From assembly GCF_008831285.2 (NCBI RefSeq), contig NW_022204690.1, positions 1-19,718 of the forward strand: a DNA stretch of 19,718 bases, written 5' to 3'. Made by a program: the position numbers and the translations under genes. The DNA comes from Nymphaea colorata (lineage: Eukaryota; Streptophyta; Magnoliopsida; Nymphaeales; Nymphaeaceae). Below, piece after piece: positions 10,349 through 19,367 of this stretch; position 1 is the first letter of the stretch; each line of letters begins with the position of its first letter. Below the pieces are notes generated by a model. The model was not told where the DNA came from and made no database searches. It saw only the letters and a program-made list of their open reading frames with translations.

Positions 10349-12569
10349 TCAAATCTTCTCGTAGTCTTCCTCGGCAAGTGGAGATCTTCCGCGCTTCTTC
10401 ATGCATTTGAAGATGGCAAAACCTAAATAGAGTCATTTTTTACCTGCTCCCAGGAGCACAACTCCGCCCACCACTGCAGAGACAATGATGATGGTGCTTG
10501 CACTAGAGTCTCGCATACTCCGTTGTTCAAAACCTTACCGTTTCCGCAGTGGTTGCATGTAACGACAAAGGTAGAGTTGTCCTGCGTGCATCCGTCGCAG
10601 TCAGTGATAACAGCCGAACAAGTCACGCAGGTGTTGTTGATGACGACGAGATATTCATCGCAGGCTGTACAGGTCAGGTTGGCGGTTGTTCCATTGCAGG
10701 CTGCGCATTTAGCAAGGGTTTTGCTGCAGAGAACGCAAGTCACGTCCAGATAGTACCGAGTAACACAGGTCAAGCAAACATCCTGGACAGTATCGCAGGT
10801 ATCGCAGTTGAGGATGTGGACGCCACAGGGCTCGCAGTATGAGGCATTGATGAAGTAGAAATTAGCAGCACAGGTCAAGCAATCGACAGTGGTTCCATTC
10901 TCAGTGGTTGCGTTACAGGTGGCGCAGTTAGGAATGGCATCGAGGCAGACGGTGCAGATCTATCCACTGTTGTTTCTGAAATAGGTGACATCGCATGCGT
11001 CACAGGTGTTGTTGTTGGTGTTGCATTTGATGCACTTGGGGATCTGGGAAGTGCAATTAATGCAAGTGTTGTTCTCCAGGAAAAAGTCAGTGATGCAATT
11101 GTTGCATGTCACTGGAGTGCCGGCGAGGCATTGAGCGCAGTTAGGAATGAGGTCTCCGCATGCCAAACATGACGAGTTGTCAGCGTTGGGGTAATATCCG
11201 GGGTCGCATTGGGCGCAAGTACCATCCAGGTTGCAGGTGGTGCAGAAAGGAGTAAAGGTAGCGCAATCAATGCAGCTGTTGTCGGCGGGGACTGGGACTG
11301 TGTTTGGAGCGCATTGGGTGCATGTTACGACGCTGGCATCGGCATTGGCGTCACACAAGACGCAGTTGGGAACCTTGGTGCTGCAGCTTGGGCAAGCGGC
11401 TCCATTATTGTCTCTAAAAGTACTGGCGCTGCAGGCATCGCAGGAATAGTTCAAACTGTTGCAAGTGGTGCAGCTGGGGATGTAGGTAGCGCATGCCTAG
11501 CAGACAGTTGCGTTATTAATGGGGACGAAATTGGGGTCACAAGTTTGGCAGGTGAGGTTTTGAGCACATGTGGCGCAGTTGGGGATATAAGTCTGGCAGA
11601 GGGTGCACTGGGTTGCGTTGACAAGAACGTAATTGGCATCACAGCTAGTGCAGGAAACGACGCTAGCATCGGCATTGGCATCACATCCTGCGCAATTAGT
11701 AACCTTGGTATTGCAAGCCGCGCAATCAGCTCCATTGTTGTTTCTAAAGGTGCCTAGAGTGCAGACATCGCATGTGAAGTTCAAGTCATTGCAGGTGGTG
11801 CAGCTGGGATGTAGGTAGCGCATGCCTAGCATACGGTTGCGTTATTAATGGGACGAAGTTGGGACTGCAGGTCTGACATGTCTGGTTTGGTAGCAGGTGG
11901 CACAATCGGGACGAGAGTCTGGCAGAGAGTGCATTGGGTTGCGTTGACAAGAACGTAATTGGCATCACAGCTAGTGCAGGAAACGACGCTAGCATCGGCA
12001 TTGGCATCACATCCTGCGCAATTAGTAACCTTGGTATTGCAAGCCGCGCAATCAGCTCCATTGTTGTTTCTAAAGGTGCCTAGAGTGCAGACATCGCATG
12101 TGAAGTTCAAGTCATTGCAGGTGGTGCAGCTGGGGATGTAGGTAGCGCATGCCTAGCATACGGTTGCGTTATTAATGGGGACGAAGTTGGGACTGCAGGT
12201 CTGACATGTCTGGTTTTGGTAGCAGGTGGCACAATCGGGGACGAGAGTCTGGCAGAGAGTGCATTGGGTTGCGTTGACGAGGACATAGTTGGCATCACAT
12301 GCATTGCAAGTGAAGCTCGAGGTTGTGTTATCGTATGCGCAATCGGCGCAGTTGGTCACGTTGCCGTTGCAAGCGAAGCAGAAAGTGGTATCCACGGTGA
12401 AGAAGCCGGGGTCGCATTGGGTGCATGAAGCATTTGACACCGGACAGAGGGTGCAGTCGGCTACTGTGCAGTTAGGATTGGCCTTTCTGCCAAAATAGTT
12501 CGGCTTGAAGGAGTCAGCGTTGGCCAGGCAGACCAGCAGAAGGACGGCGAGAAGGATCTTAGCGCTCAT
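10349..12569 (-). CDS. Cysteine-rich type I surface protein 3 with tandem repeats
   Basis: Starts at ATG 12569 with signal peptide MSAKILLAVLLLVCLANADS, then CxxC modules with many NCT/NNT-type glycosylation sites. The middle holds near-identical 110-residue repeats (NDLNFTCDVCTLGTFRNNNG...). The end reads CGNGKVLNNGVC, a membrane helix (STIIVSAVVGGVVLLGAGFA), then FKCMKKRGRSPLAEEDYEKI and TGA at 10349. The helix is interrupted by a 21-nt intron (10423-10443). Five single bases appear missing: four in homopolymers at about 11806, 11850, 11886 and 11908, one near 10512. Removing the intron and restoring five bases gives exactly 735 codons, so the frame closes. Its tail differs from the SNDSYFKI tail of the other two. 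An upstream in-frame ATG is absent, so this start is firm. Confidence 0.88.
10423..10443 (-). other. 21-nt spliceosomal intron in surface protein 3
   Basis: On the minus strand the sequence GTAAAAAATGACTCTATTTAG interrupts the membrane-helix codons and brings an in-frame TGA. Removing it joins VLLGAG to FAIFKCMKKRGRSP, giving the expected helix followed by a basic stop-transfer and a clean ending. GT and AG borders are present. Confidence 0.8.
11492..12290 (-). repeat. 330-bp in-frame tandem repeats (110 aa each)
   Basis: Two full copies (11492-11820 and 11821-12147) and a partial third (from 12148 to about 12290). Observed periods are 329 and 327 bases; correcting the missing homopolymer bases gives 330, a whole number of codons. 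From about 11620 to 11829 and from about 11937 to 12158 the copies are identical apart from one G. The first part of the second copy is instead identical to the partial third copy, again apart from missing homopolymer bases. This mosaic indicates recent duplication with unequal exchange or gene conversion. Confidence 0.9.
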
Positions 12570-12710
12570 ATCGGAATTAAACAACAATTATTATATCTTT
12601 TCATAGATTATTGATCATATAGTTCCTTAACAAGAAAAAATCACTTTTTTTGCATTGATAATTTGGCCAAGTGGCTGGGAGATTAAACCATCAATCATTC
12701 CTATCAGATC

Positions 12711-12860
12711 ATGAAGATTCAAGTGTTAATTATTTGCTTTTTGGGGATTTTATTCTTATTTATTTTAAACTTTCGCAAGTACCTAAACGTAGTCTTATCT
12801 GATGGCCTTGAGGATGATATACGCAAGGAATCTAACGTGAATAACGAGAAAATTGCCTGA
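12711..12860 (+). CDS. Possible 49-aa single-pass membrane protein
   Basis: ATG 12711 to TGA 12858. The first 20 residues are MKIQVLIICFLGILFLFILN, an excellent signal anchor or membrane helix, followed by FRKYLNVV and an acidic tail (DGLEDDIRKESNVNNEKIA). It lies between the start of surface protein 3 and the end of the next minus-strand gene, opposite in direction to both. The short length means chance cannot be excluded. Confidence 0.35.
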   Translation: MKIQVLIICFLGILFLFILNFRKYLNVVLSDGLEDDIRKESNVNNEKIA

Positions 12861-12945
12861 TTTCGAACTATAAAGCATACGAAGATATGAGGACTAAAAT
12901 GAATCATTTAAATAGGAATCTTTGGATATAGTCATAAAAAAGAAA

Positions 12946-14623
12946 TCAGGTATAGAACTCATCGAGCTCATCATTAGCCTCGTTCTTGGAAGTTTGAACC
13001 TCAATGTCCATCTTTTCCCCCACTGGCTCCACAACTTCCTTCGACTCTTCATGGTTTGCTCCATTCTTTCTTGAGTTCTCGATCTCTTTTGCCAATTCCT
13101 CAAGAAAATCAATCTTCTCCTTATATGCATCCCTGCCCACCCTTTGATTTTCCTGCTCCTCAATCATTTATCCATCGCTGTCTGTGATGATCTTGTTTGC
13201 CCTTCCGCCGAGATATAGAATCTGCTAGCTAATCCCTACGACCGGTAAGGATTGGGAGTTAGAAAAAGGAACTGAAATGCAGTCATTCATTTTTTCATTG
13301 GCGAGTTGGCAAGTCGGCAGGGTTTTGCTCACTCTTCCACAACCTACTGCAGCCTCGAGCTTCCTCCTTGTCTTTCAGGTGATTCTTCTGGGCTTTAGTC
13401 TCTCAGCTGCCTATTCTTATATGCATTTTTTGATGGCAGCCATTGCAGCCAATTCCCCAATCACCGAGCCTGCAAGGCCAAATTCAGCGAGGCTTTGCAT
13501 CCTCCTTGAGTTTTTATCAAAAAGGATGGTATGGTGGGCTGGAAGCCTTTGTTTTTGTTTTTGCGTCAGAATACCCCGCATGCAATTGCTCGTTTTCTTT
13601 CACCTTTTTCGAAGGCTCCATATTCTTGAAGAGCTAGCTATCTCATTGTACTTTCTGAAGCCAAGCTACTTCTCATTCGGTTGGCCTGAAAACTCATACA
13701 TTTCAAAGGGTTCCTTTGGTACTCGTTTATGCATATAATCATACCAACATTCCCAGCCAAGTTTTTGCCTCAATTTTTGGCTAGTTTTGGAATCCTCACC
13801 GCAAAAGTTTTGGTAGATTTCGCGGTTGTTGAGGACGTAGAGGGATCTCTTGGAGAAATAACCATGGTTGAATCTTTCCTGGCTATTCAAGCTATTCAGC
13901 CCTCGTATAGATGCCTCATGATCTCCTCGTAAGACAACTTGTTCTCAATGGCTCCAAAGACAGCATACTTTCCTCCCTGAGCATTATTAACGTATATCTT
14001 CGCCAGCACTTGGGACTCCAGAACGTATTTCGCATTGTTTTGGGAGCATGCCTCAGCAGATTCGTCCAAGAAGATAGGAAGTCCTTGCAAATATCCTACT
14101 CTGCACCCTGCCGGCCCACTAGCCTGTAGATGAAAGGAGTTAAAATTCTCCATTGGCATTTTCCCCCAACATGCTCTGATTTTCCTAATTGAACTGAAGA
14201 CAAACCAGTACCTTGATCTATTCCTGCTTAGTATCCTCGAAACGGAAGACTTCAAAGGCCTACCTCACATTTTTCTCATCATATTCCTTCAAAAGGTCTT
14301 CTTTTTCTTGATTGATTGTGGCTTCAATGTTGTGCGCAGTCTCTTCAGCTTTTCGCTTCAGCTATACCAGGTCATCTTTGATCATTCCTTCGGGCGAAAC
14401 TCTAAGATGGTCCACTGTGTACAATATTGTGAGGTCGAGCAGATAGCTGAGGGGATGATTGTTGGGCACTCTGATCCTATCGATGCGTTAGATTCCCTCA
14501 TTCATGCGTACTAGTTCTTGGAACCTACGGCTTTATATCGATGTACCATTCCTCAGGGACCAGGAAGTTGAGCCCTGGGTAGATGGCATTGTGGTCGAGG
14601 ATTATGTTTGTTCGTCTTTACAT
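12946..14623 (-). CDS. Unrecognised long protein with charged C-terminal helix (frameshifted)
   Basis: Starts at ATG 14623 (MQRRTNIILDHNAIYPGLNF, then LVPEEWYIDIKP) and ends ANDELDEFYT at TGA 12946. Recognisable parts in order: RVPNNHPLSYLLDLTILYTV; a coiled-coil stretch (LKRKAEETAHNIEATINQEK); SFHLQASGPAGCRVGYLQGL; KYAVFGAIENKLSYEEIMRH; LGWECWYDYMHKRVPKEPFE; SLAEFGLAGSVIGELAAMAA; and an acidic helical C terminus (KIDFLEELAKEIENSRKNG). Frame changes occur near 14535, 14130, 13897, 13640 and 13510; between about 13290 and 13390 I cannot choose between frames. It could be two genes, since TGA at 13600 and ATG at 13621 overlap, but NEIASLFKNMEPSKKVKENE reads naturally across that point, so I treat it as one. 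No family recognised. Confidence 0.5.
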
Positions 14624-14908
14624 TCCCGGATTATATCAAATGATTATCATTTAAACGAATGAAGTAAAATCAGGCCGTGAACAAATCCATATAAATGCAT
14701 ATCCTCGCCATTAGATATGCCCTCCAGGATAAATTGGCAAATGAATCCACATTTTTTATAAATTATATGACCTTATTACCTATCTTCCAAGCTCCTTTGA
14801 TCACGTTATGGAGGGAAATATGGGTGATATATTTCATTAGGCGAATCTTGGGTTATTTGGTTTTAATGATCCTAATTTGCGTAAAAGAAGAATACATGTC
14901 TCAAAATA
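14624..14908. other. AT-rich spacer
   Basis: About 285 bases between the start of the long unrecognised gene and the stop of the second CAP gene. A plus-strand open frame crosses it but runs into the antisense of the CAP gene and has no supporting features. Confidence 0.4.
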
Positions 14909-15534
14909 TCAATCACATGAGAGCCAGGAGCATTGGGGACTTTCATCCTGCGCTTCATGCTCAACTACTATATAATCCGTCAGCAGGATCAGCACGAGAT
15001 AATCGTACTATGAGTGCTCCTGGACAGCCACTCCAATGAATCGGTTCACAGGATTGAGCAAGGAGTGCCGTCTGTTCCTCGAGGGATTGCCGTCATCGAC
15101 CAGAATAGTCGGTACAACTTCGTAATCTTTCCGAAAACCATACTCAATCACGAGTTATAAATTCTACACCAGGCAATTGCTCTTCTTTATGGCCTATTTG
15201 ATCTACTTTTTGAAATGAGAGCATCGTCCACTCTTGGTATCTTGCTCATCAATAGCGAGACGTGATAGGCAATCTCGCATAACTATACGGAAAGAACGAG
15301 AGGCTTGAGCTTCCCATCCACGCTCTCAAGATACTCCAAGGCTTATATTACTGCCTTCTTGCCCTATGATGTCTTGTAGAGTATACTAGGCATATCGCCC
15401 CGCTCGTACGTGAAATCGTCTTTGAACAGGGTCAATCTTTGATGCAGGAGCTTGCCAAATTACGAAGGACCTTGCCGCAGCTGGTTGATCTATTCGGAGA
15501 AAAAGAGGATGAGGTCTTTGGAATTGATGGACAT
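14909..15534 (-). CDS. Second CAP/SCP-domain protein (one frameshift)
   Basis: Starts MSINSKDLILFFSEEINQLR and ends at TGA 14909 (about 208 aa). CAP-family landmarks: EINQLRQGPSKFGKLL (helix 1), TSEGKKAVIKALEYL, LCEIAYHVSLLMS, NCLVENLKLVIEYG (matching the GENI region) and VVPTILVDDGNPSRNRRHSLLNP then RFIGVAVQEHS. The usual GHRxNI signature is altered to NRRHSL, so it may have lost a property of the standard domain. Four landmarks contain reassigned codons: TAG at EIN, EGKK and ENL, TAA at PSKF. There is no signal peptide. One frame change lies near 15215. Only weakly similar to the CAP gene at 1238-2240, so not a recent duplicate. Confidence 0.75.
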
Positions 15535-15600
15535 TCCAAATCAATGATATGGATTGATTTATATAAATAATAAGTAGTAAGAATGACTTGGTGAGCAGAC

Positions 15601-16080
15601 TCACTGCTATTATAGCTTCTTCATGAGACTCTAGAGCTTCCTGGTGTAGGCTTGCTCATTTTCCTCTGCTTTTTCTTGCCTGGATTATACTTACTCGTCA
15701 AGGTAGTCTCGAAATCCTTTTTTCATTTTTTTGAGGCGTCGGGATCCCATGATTTCCAGTCGTGTGACAGTGGCATTGAATATGTTTAGGCTTTCCTTTA
15801 GTTCTGTTGCGAAGAGGGTCATTTGCTAATTGCACCACTGTGGGATAGTTTACTCTAATTGGGTGACTTATTTCTTGTGGTGCCTAATGGTCCTTTCTAT
15901 TTTTTTAAGTTTGCTGACATGGACGTGCTAGATTCTTTCCAGCTTGTTCTATATGGCTTACATCTTGTCGTCGATGGGCTTCATTATCTCCAGAAAACTG
16001 GCCTAAATGTCTTGGAGATATTCGTTTGCCTATGATTGGTCGCTGTCAGACGCCTATTATTAATTTGATTGGTTGTGCAT
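15601..16080 (-). CDS. Coiled-coil protein, intact
   Basis: An unbroken 159-aa frame from ATG 16080 (MHNQSNKKEASDSDQSEANE) to TGA 15601. From about residue 20 it is almost entirely alpha-helical with heptad-like spacing (IDDKMKAIENKLERIEHVHV, SKLKKIERTIRHHKKKVTQL) and ends RQEKAEENEQ then LMKKLKEQ. More than a dozen TAA/TAG codons are used; reading them as Lys and Glu places charged residues where coiled coils want them. No family recognised; probably structural. It starts 230 bases from the divergent DCP2 gene, so the two may share a promoter region. Confidence 0.72.
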
Positions 16081-16309
16081 TATTTTATAATATCGTATTT
16101 ATACTATTATCATCACCACAAATATATAAGTTAAACCATCTTCCACCCAAAGAACCTTTTGAATGTAGTCTTTATATAAATTTCATAATATTCCATTTTG
16201 ATTTTATCAAAGAATAAGTGATGATCAGGATGGATGGATATTGAGTCCCCACCAGTATCAGAAAGTGTGAAGATGGTGATGTATTTAATTTATTGCATAT
16301 ATTTAATTA

Positions 16310-17065
16310 ATGAGTTCACAAAAAATGGAGTCAAAGTCTCGAATCCCCGAATTGCGAAAGCTTCTCACCGAATAACTTATAGAGGAACTCTTGGTTAGGT
16401 TCGTCCTCAACCTCGACACCAAATAGCAAACACAACAACGCATAGTCTACCACTTCAAGCACGCCTACTTCTTCTTCCTCCAAAAACATAAATTACACTC
16501 ACATGAAGACACGCTGCTCTATCAGGAGGAATAGGCCTTCTTCATGGGCAAAGTCAATGAATACTTGCCAGATTAGCTCAGATTGGAAACTTACTTTTTG
16601 GAAGATATGCAATAGACCATCAGAAACATACCGGTATGCGGCGCCATCATCTCCAGGAACAACCAACGATAGTTTTTGCTCGTGCAGGATAGAAGGACTA
16701 ATAAATATGGCCTTTGCAAAGGAAAGATGTCAGAGGATGAGACCCCAGAGGAATGCGTCAGAAGATAGGTCCGGGAGGAGACAGGGCTTTAGGTTCATAG
16801 TTTCGGCAAGCAGATCGAGCTATAAATCAGAGAGCATCGTTATGTATTCATTTGGTCGGAACTAAAGTAGGGCCACCATGCGGATAAATAAATAGTCTAC
16901 GAGGGATAGAACCATCATAAGGAAATAAAAAGATTAGTATGGTGGCATGCGGATAAGATTAAAGATATATGTCGAAAGAGGCACAAAGGCCGGAAAAAAT
17001 CAATCTGGCCACCAGGATCATCTTTAAACAGATCCTTCAATGTTGATCATGCATTTCCTTTCTGA
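16310..17065 (+). CDS. DCP2: mRNA-decapping enzyme DCP2, intact
   Basis: A clean 251-aa frame. Residues 11-60 match the DCP2 box A domain (IPELRKLL, ELLVRFVLNL, HFKHAYFFF), which binds Dcp1; IPVCGAIIS opens the Nudix fold at 107; GKMSEDETPEECVRREVREE at 138-157 plus TGL is a perfect Gx5Ex7REUxEExGU Nudix box with catalytic glutamates. A box B-like helix with KEIKRLVWW follows. DCP2 hydrolyses the m7G cap of mRNA to release m7GDP in cytoplasmic 5'-3' decay. Glu153 of the REVxEE motif is coded by TAG (16766-16768), strong evidence for TAG = Glu. The canonical WGFPKGK reads YGLCKGK. The C-terminal tail is very short compared with animals and yeast. ATG at 16325 is an alternative start. Confidence 0.9.
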
Positions 17066-17189
17066 TGGTTGGAACTGTTTATGAATGTATATCAAAAATG
17101 GATAGAATTGATGACATTTGGAGATTAATGAAAATAGCTTTACTTTAAATGCACTATATTTTATATTTAATTGATTTTTTCGTTGCTGT

Positions 17190-17348
17190 ATGGGCAGCAA
17201 ACCGCTTCTACTTCTGCTGCTGATAACCGTAGCAGCAAATAGCAACCAAATATAGCGAGTAGCCGAGCTAGTCTAGCCAACTTTTAGATCAGTCTGGGGT
17301 ATGTCTTGGCAATATCTCTATTCATATTCCTCATCATAGTCTGAGTGA
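17190..17348 (+). CDS. Possible small secreted or membrane protein
   Basis: ATG 17190 opens with MGSKPLLLLLLITVAANSNQ, a textbook signal peptide, followed by IERVAELVEPTFRS and TGA at 17346 (52 aa). In another frame the next bases read LGYVLAISLFIFLIIV, a membrane helix, so with a one-base loss near 17290 the gene would encode a small type I membrane protein. It sits between DCP2 and CacyBP. No family recognised. Confidence 0.4.
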
Positions 17349-17614
17349 TATCTATACTCTCTACCGCATAACTATTAACCGAGATTAGCCCGATTATTAA
17401 TAGTGTAGAAGGATTTCAGCAAAAAAGGCAATCATAATCACAATTTCCATCAATTTTTGCCTTTGTCAACTGTTAATTTTAAGCTCAATACAAGCCCAAA
17501 ATTTAATCAATTCCCCAATTTATTATTTTTCCCATGTTTTAGTTTACTTATCGAGCATCTAGAGTATTGGAAATGATCCACCGATAATTCTCGAATTATA
17601 ATTGATCAATATCG

Positions 17615-18349
17615 ATGGCAGACCGCATAAAGATTCTTGAAGACGACATCGCCGAGCTCAAGCGGCTCACCCTCTAGGCATAGAGCCCGCGCATCCAAAC
17701 CCACCTCGCACAGCTGCTCTCCCAGTTCAAGACAGAACTCGAACAGCTGCAATCCGCCCTCAACAACGCCCACCCCGCCCCCGCCAAGCAAAGCGCCCCC
17801 ACCCCATCAACGACCCCACCAGCGACCTGCTCAAATACACCTCACTCACCAAGTACGCCTGGGACCAGGAGGGAAACAAGGTCAAGTAATCAACATCTTA
17901 AGTAGACTCATCTTCAGCCTGGAAGGCGTAGGAAGGAGTGCAATGCTGACCAAGTCGACGTCATCTTCGACAAGTGGTCGGTCGAGCTTCGTCTCAGGGG
18001 ATACAGGAACCAAAACTTGATCTTCGCAGTCAAGAAGCTCTTCGCTGAGATCGTGCCCTCAGAGTCAAAGTACTTGCTCAAAAACAACTCCCTCTACATC
18101 GTCCTCACCAAGAAAGAGAACAAATCGTGGTCTCAGATCGCCTTCAAGGAAGATAAGTTGGGAAAGAGCGAAAAACCCGAAGAGAAGGAAGACCCATCGG
18201 CCGGCATCATGAACATGATGAAGAAGATGTACGAAGAAGGAGACGACAACATGAAGCGAACCATCGCTGAAGCCTGGACCAAGGCCAACGACAAGAAGGG
18301 AGGAGACAAGCCAGACTTCTCGGACAGGTACGATTTCCTGAAGAAGTGA
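17615..18349 (+). CDS. CACYBP: Calcyclin-binding protein / SIP homologue (CacyBP), one intron
   Basis: An N-terminal helical hairpin (MADRIKILEDDIAELKRLTL; QTHLAQLLSQFKTELEQL), a Pro/Ala-rich linker, a CS (p23-like) domain beginning KYAWDQEGNKVK and running through VDVIFDKWSVELRLRGYRNQ, then the SGS region with GIMNMMKKMYEEGDDNMKRT, IAEAW and a Lys/Asp-rich end. This is the domain order of CacyBP/SIP, an adaptor of Siah1-Skp1 ubiquitin ligases that binds S100 proteins in animals. A 20-nt intron lies at 17886-17905; two single bases appear missing, one in the C-rich linker near 17800 and one near 17934. After these corrections the frame closes at 239 codons (238 aa), near the roughly 230 aa of animal homologues. 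Confidence 0.88.
17886..17905 (+). other. 20-nt intron in the CacyBP homologue
   Basis: GTAATCAACATCTTAAGTAG interrupts the CS domain. Splicing joins GNKVK to LIFSLEGVG, matching the length of the family's strand at this point; leaving it in shifts the frame. A shorter 17-nt form ending at 17902 would also keep frame but adds a residue, so 20 nt is preferred. Confidence 0.8.
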
Positions 18350-18549
18350 TTGTATGAACGAGGTGAATATTGGTTAATCTCTGCTATTGCATGCCACATT
18401 TAAAAAATGATAAAAATTACTAAGATTATTTGAGGCAAAATCTTGCCCTCCCCTAACAGGAAAATTAAAAATTTAACCAAAAAGCCAAAATCCTTTTTTC
18501 TTGCAAATCCCCCAAAATATAAAAGAAATGACTTGCAGAAAAATAAATA

Positions 18550-19023
18550 TCAATTGCCCGCTAGGCTTTCCAATCTGTTAACCAATCTGCTTTAAGCTCC
18601 GCCCAGATTCACCACTAAATCTGGAAAGTTCTCGATAATAGCTGTGTTAATCGCTCTGATAGTGGCCTCTTCTTCCCTGTGGAGGAAATTGCAACGATGA
18701 CCGTAAGGACAGTAGCCCTTTTTCAAGAAGCTGAAGCAAGGCTTTGTCTTATAGGAAGTGTTGATGTTCTCGTTGCACCTCAGCTCCTCAGGCCCGTGAG
18801 CAAACTGGCATTTCTTTCCGTAGGGACAGAACCCATGAGCCGCGAAGTTCTTGCAAAGGGAGCTCTTCACCTTTGAACGCCCACGATCGCCCATTTGGCC
18901 CATCAGGTTTTCAGTCGCTCTCAAGACGGTCGGCTCGGATTCGTCGGTTTCTGTGTCGGGGTCTGACTTAACCGGCGAGGCGTAGTAGTAAAAGGAGGAA
19001 TTGAAGGTATGAACTGCTTGCAT
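18550..19023 (-). CDS. CCCH (TIS11/tristetraprolin-type) tandem zinc-finger protein, intact
   Basis: 157 aa from ATG 19023 (MQAVHTFNSSFYYYASPVKS) to TGA 18550. Two CCCH fingers are complete: C57-x8-C66-x5-C72-x3-H76 and C96-x8-C105-x5-C111-x3-H115, each with the C-PYG-xxC-x-F/FL-H core; the linker is 19 residues and the lead-in SYKTKPC resembles the YKTELC of the TTP family. Such fingers bind AU-rich elements in mRNA 3' UTRs and promote decay. A TAA codon (18593-18595) extends the protein to SRLVNRLESLAGN. Lying near DCP2, it is a second mRNA-turnover gene in the window, though linkage is probably chance. Confidence 0.88.
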
Positions 19024-19367
19024 TAGTATTGCGTAATTAATATGATTATAATTCTCGTATTTCTCTTGTAAAATAACGTTTAATTCTGATCATTTATGGC
19101 AGAGACAAAACCTCTCCTTTTTGCCCCAGCCATCGATATTTCTTTTCTATTTTCCAATCAGGCCGGTCAATAATCCGTTAAATTATTTTTCCACCTGTGG
19201 TGATGGCTTTATTGATGACATATACCATGCATTCAAAGATATTTTTCAATTTCGCACATAAACTGCAATAACTTGGTTTGCTCTTCATCGGAAATGATCA
19301 TCAAATGCAATATAACTCTCCTCTTTCTGAGAGTGCAGACAATTGATGAATTACTTTATATTTTGAG
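19024..19367. other. Divergent intergenic region
   Basis: About 340 AT-rich bases between the divergent CCCH and SANT/Myb-like genes, expected to hold both promoters. No ORF, RNA gene or repeat seen. Confidence 0.45.

Noticed and set aside
11209-11757. Long plus-strand ORF of 182 codons rich in Ala, Gly, Ser and Val
   Set aside because: It is antisense to the cysteine-rich surface protein; Cys codons TGC give Ala GCA on the other strand, which explains its composition and length.
13277-13738. Plus-strand ORF of 153 codons
   Set aside because: Antisense of the long minus-strand gene; composition is unremarkable and it has no domain, while the minus strand gives coherent protein.
14695-15039. 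Plus-strand ORF of 114 codons with hydrophobic stretch
   Set aside because: Its second half is antisense to the CAP signature region, which is clearly coding on the minus strand.
14909-17065. Common ciliate code (TAA and TAG = Gln)
   Set aside because: Gives Gln at the invariant Nudix Glu and at several conserved CAP Glu/Lys positions; Glu/Lys fits better. Not fully excluded without genome-wide alignments.
17024-17245. Minus-strand ORF of 73 codons
   Set aside because: Overlaps the DCP2 stop and the signal-peptide ORF on the other strand and has no recognisable feature.
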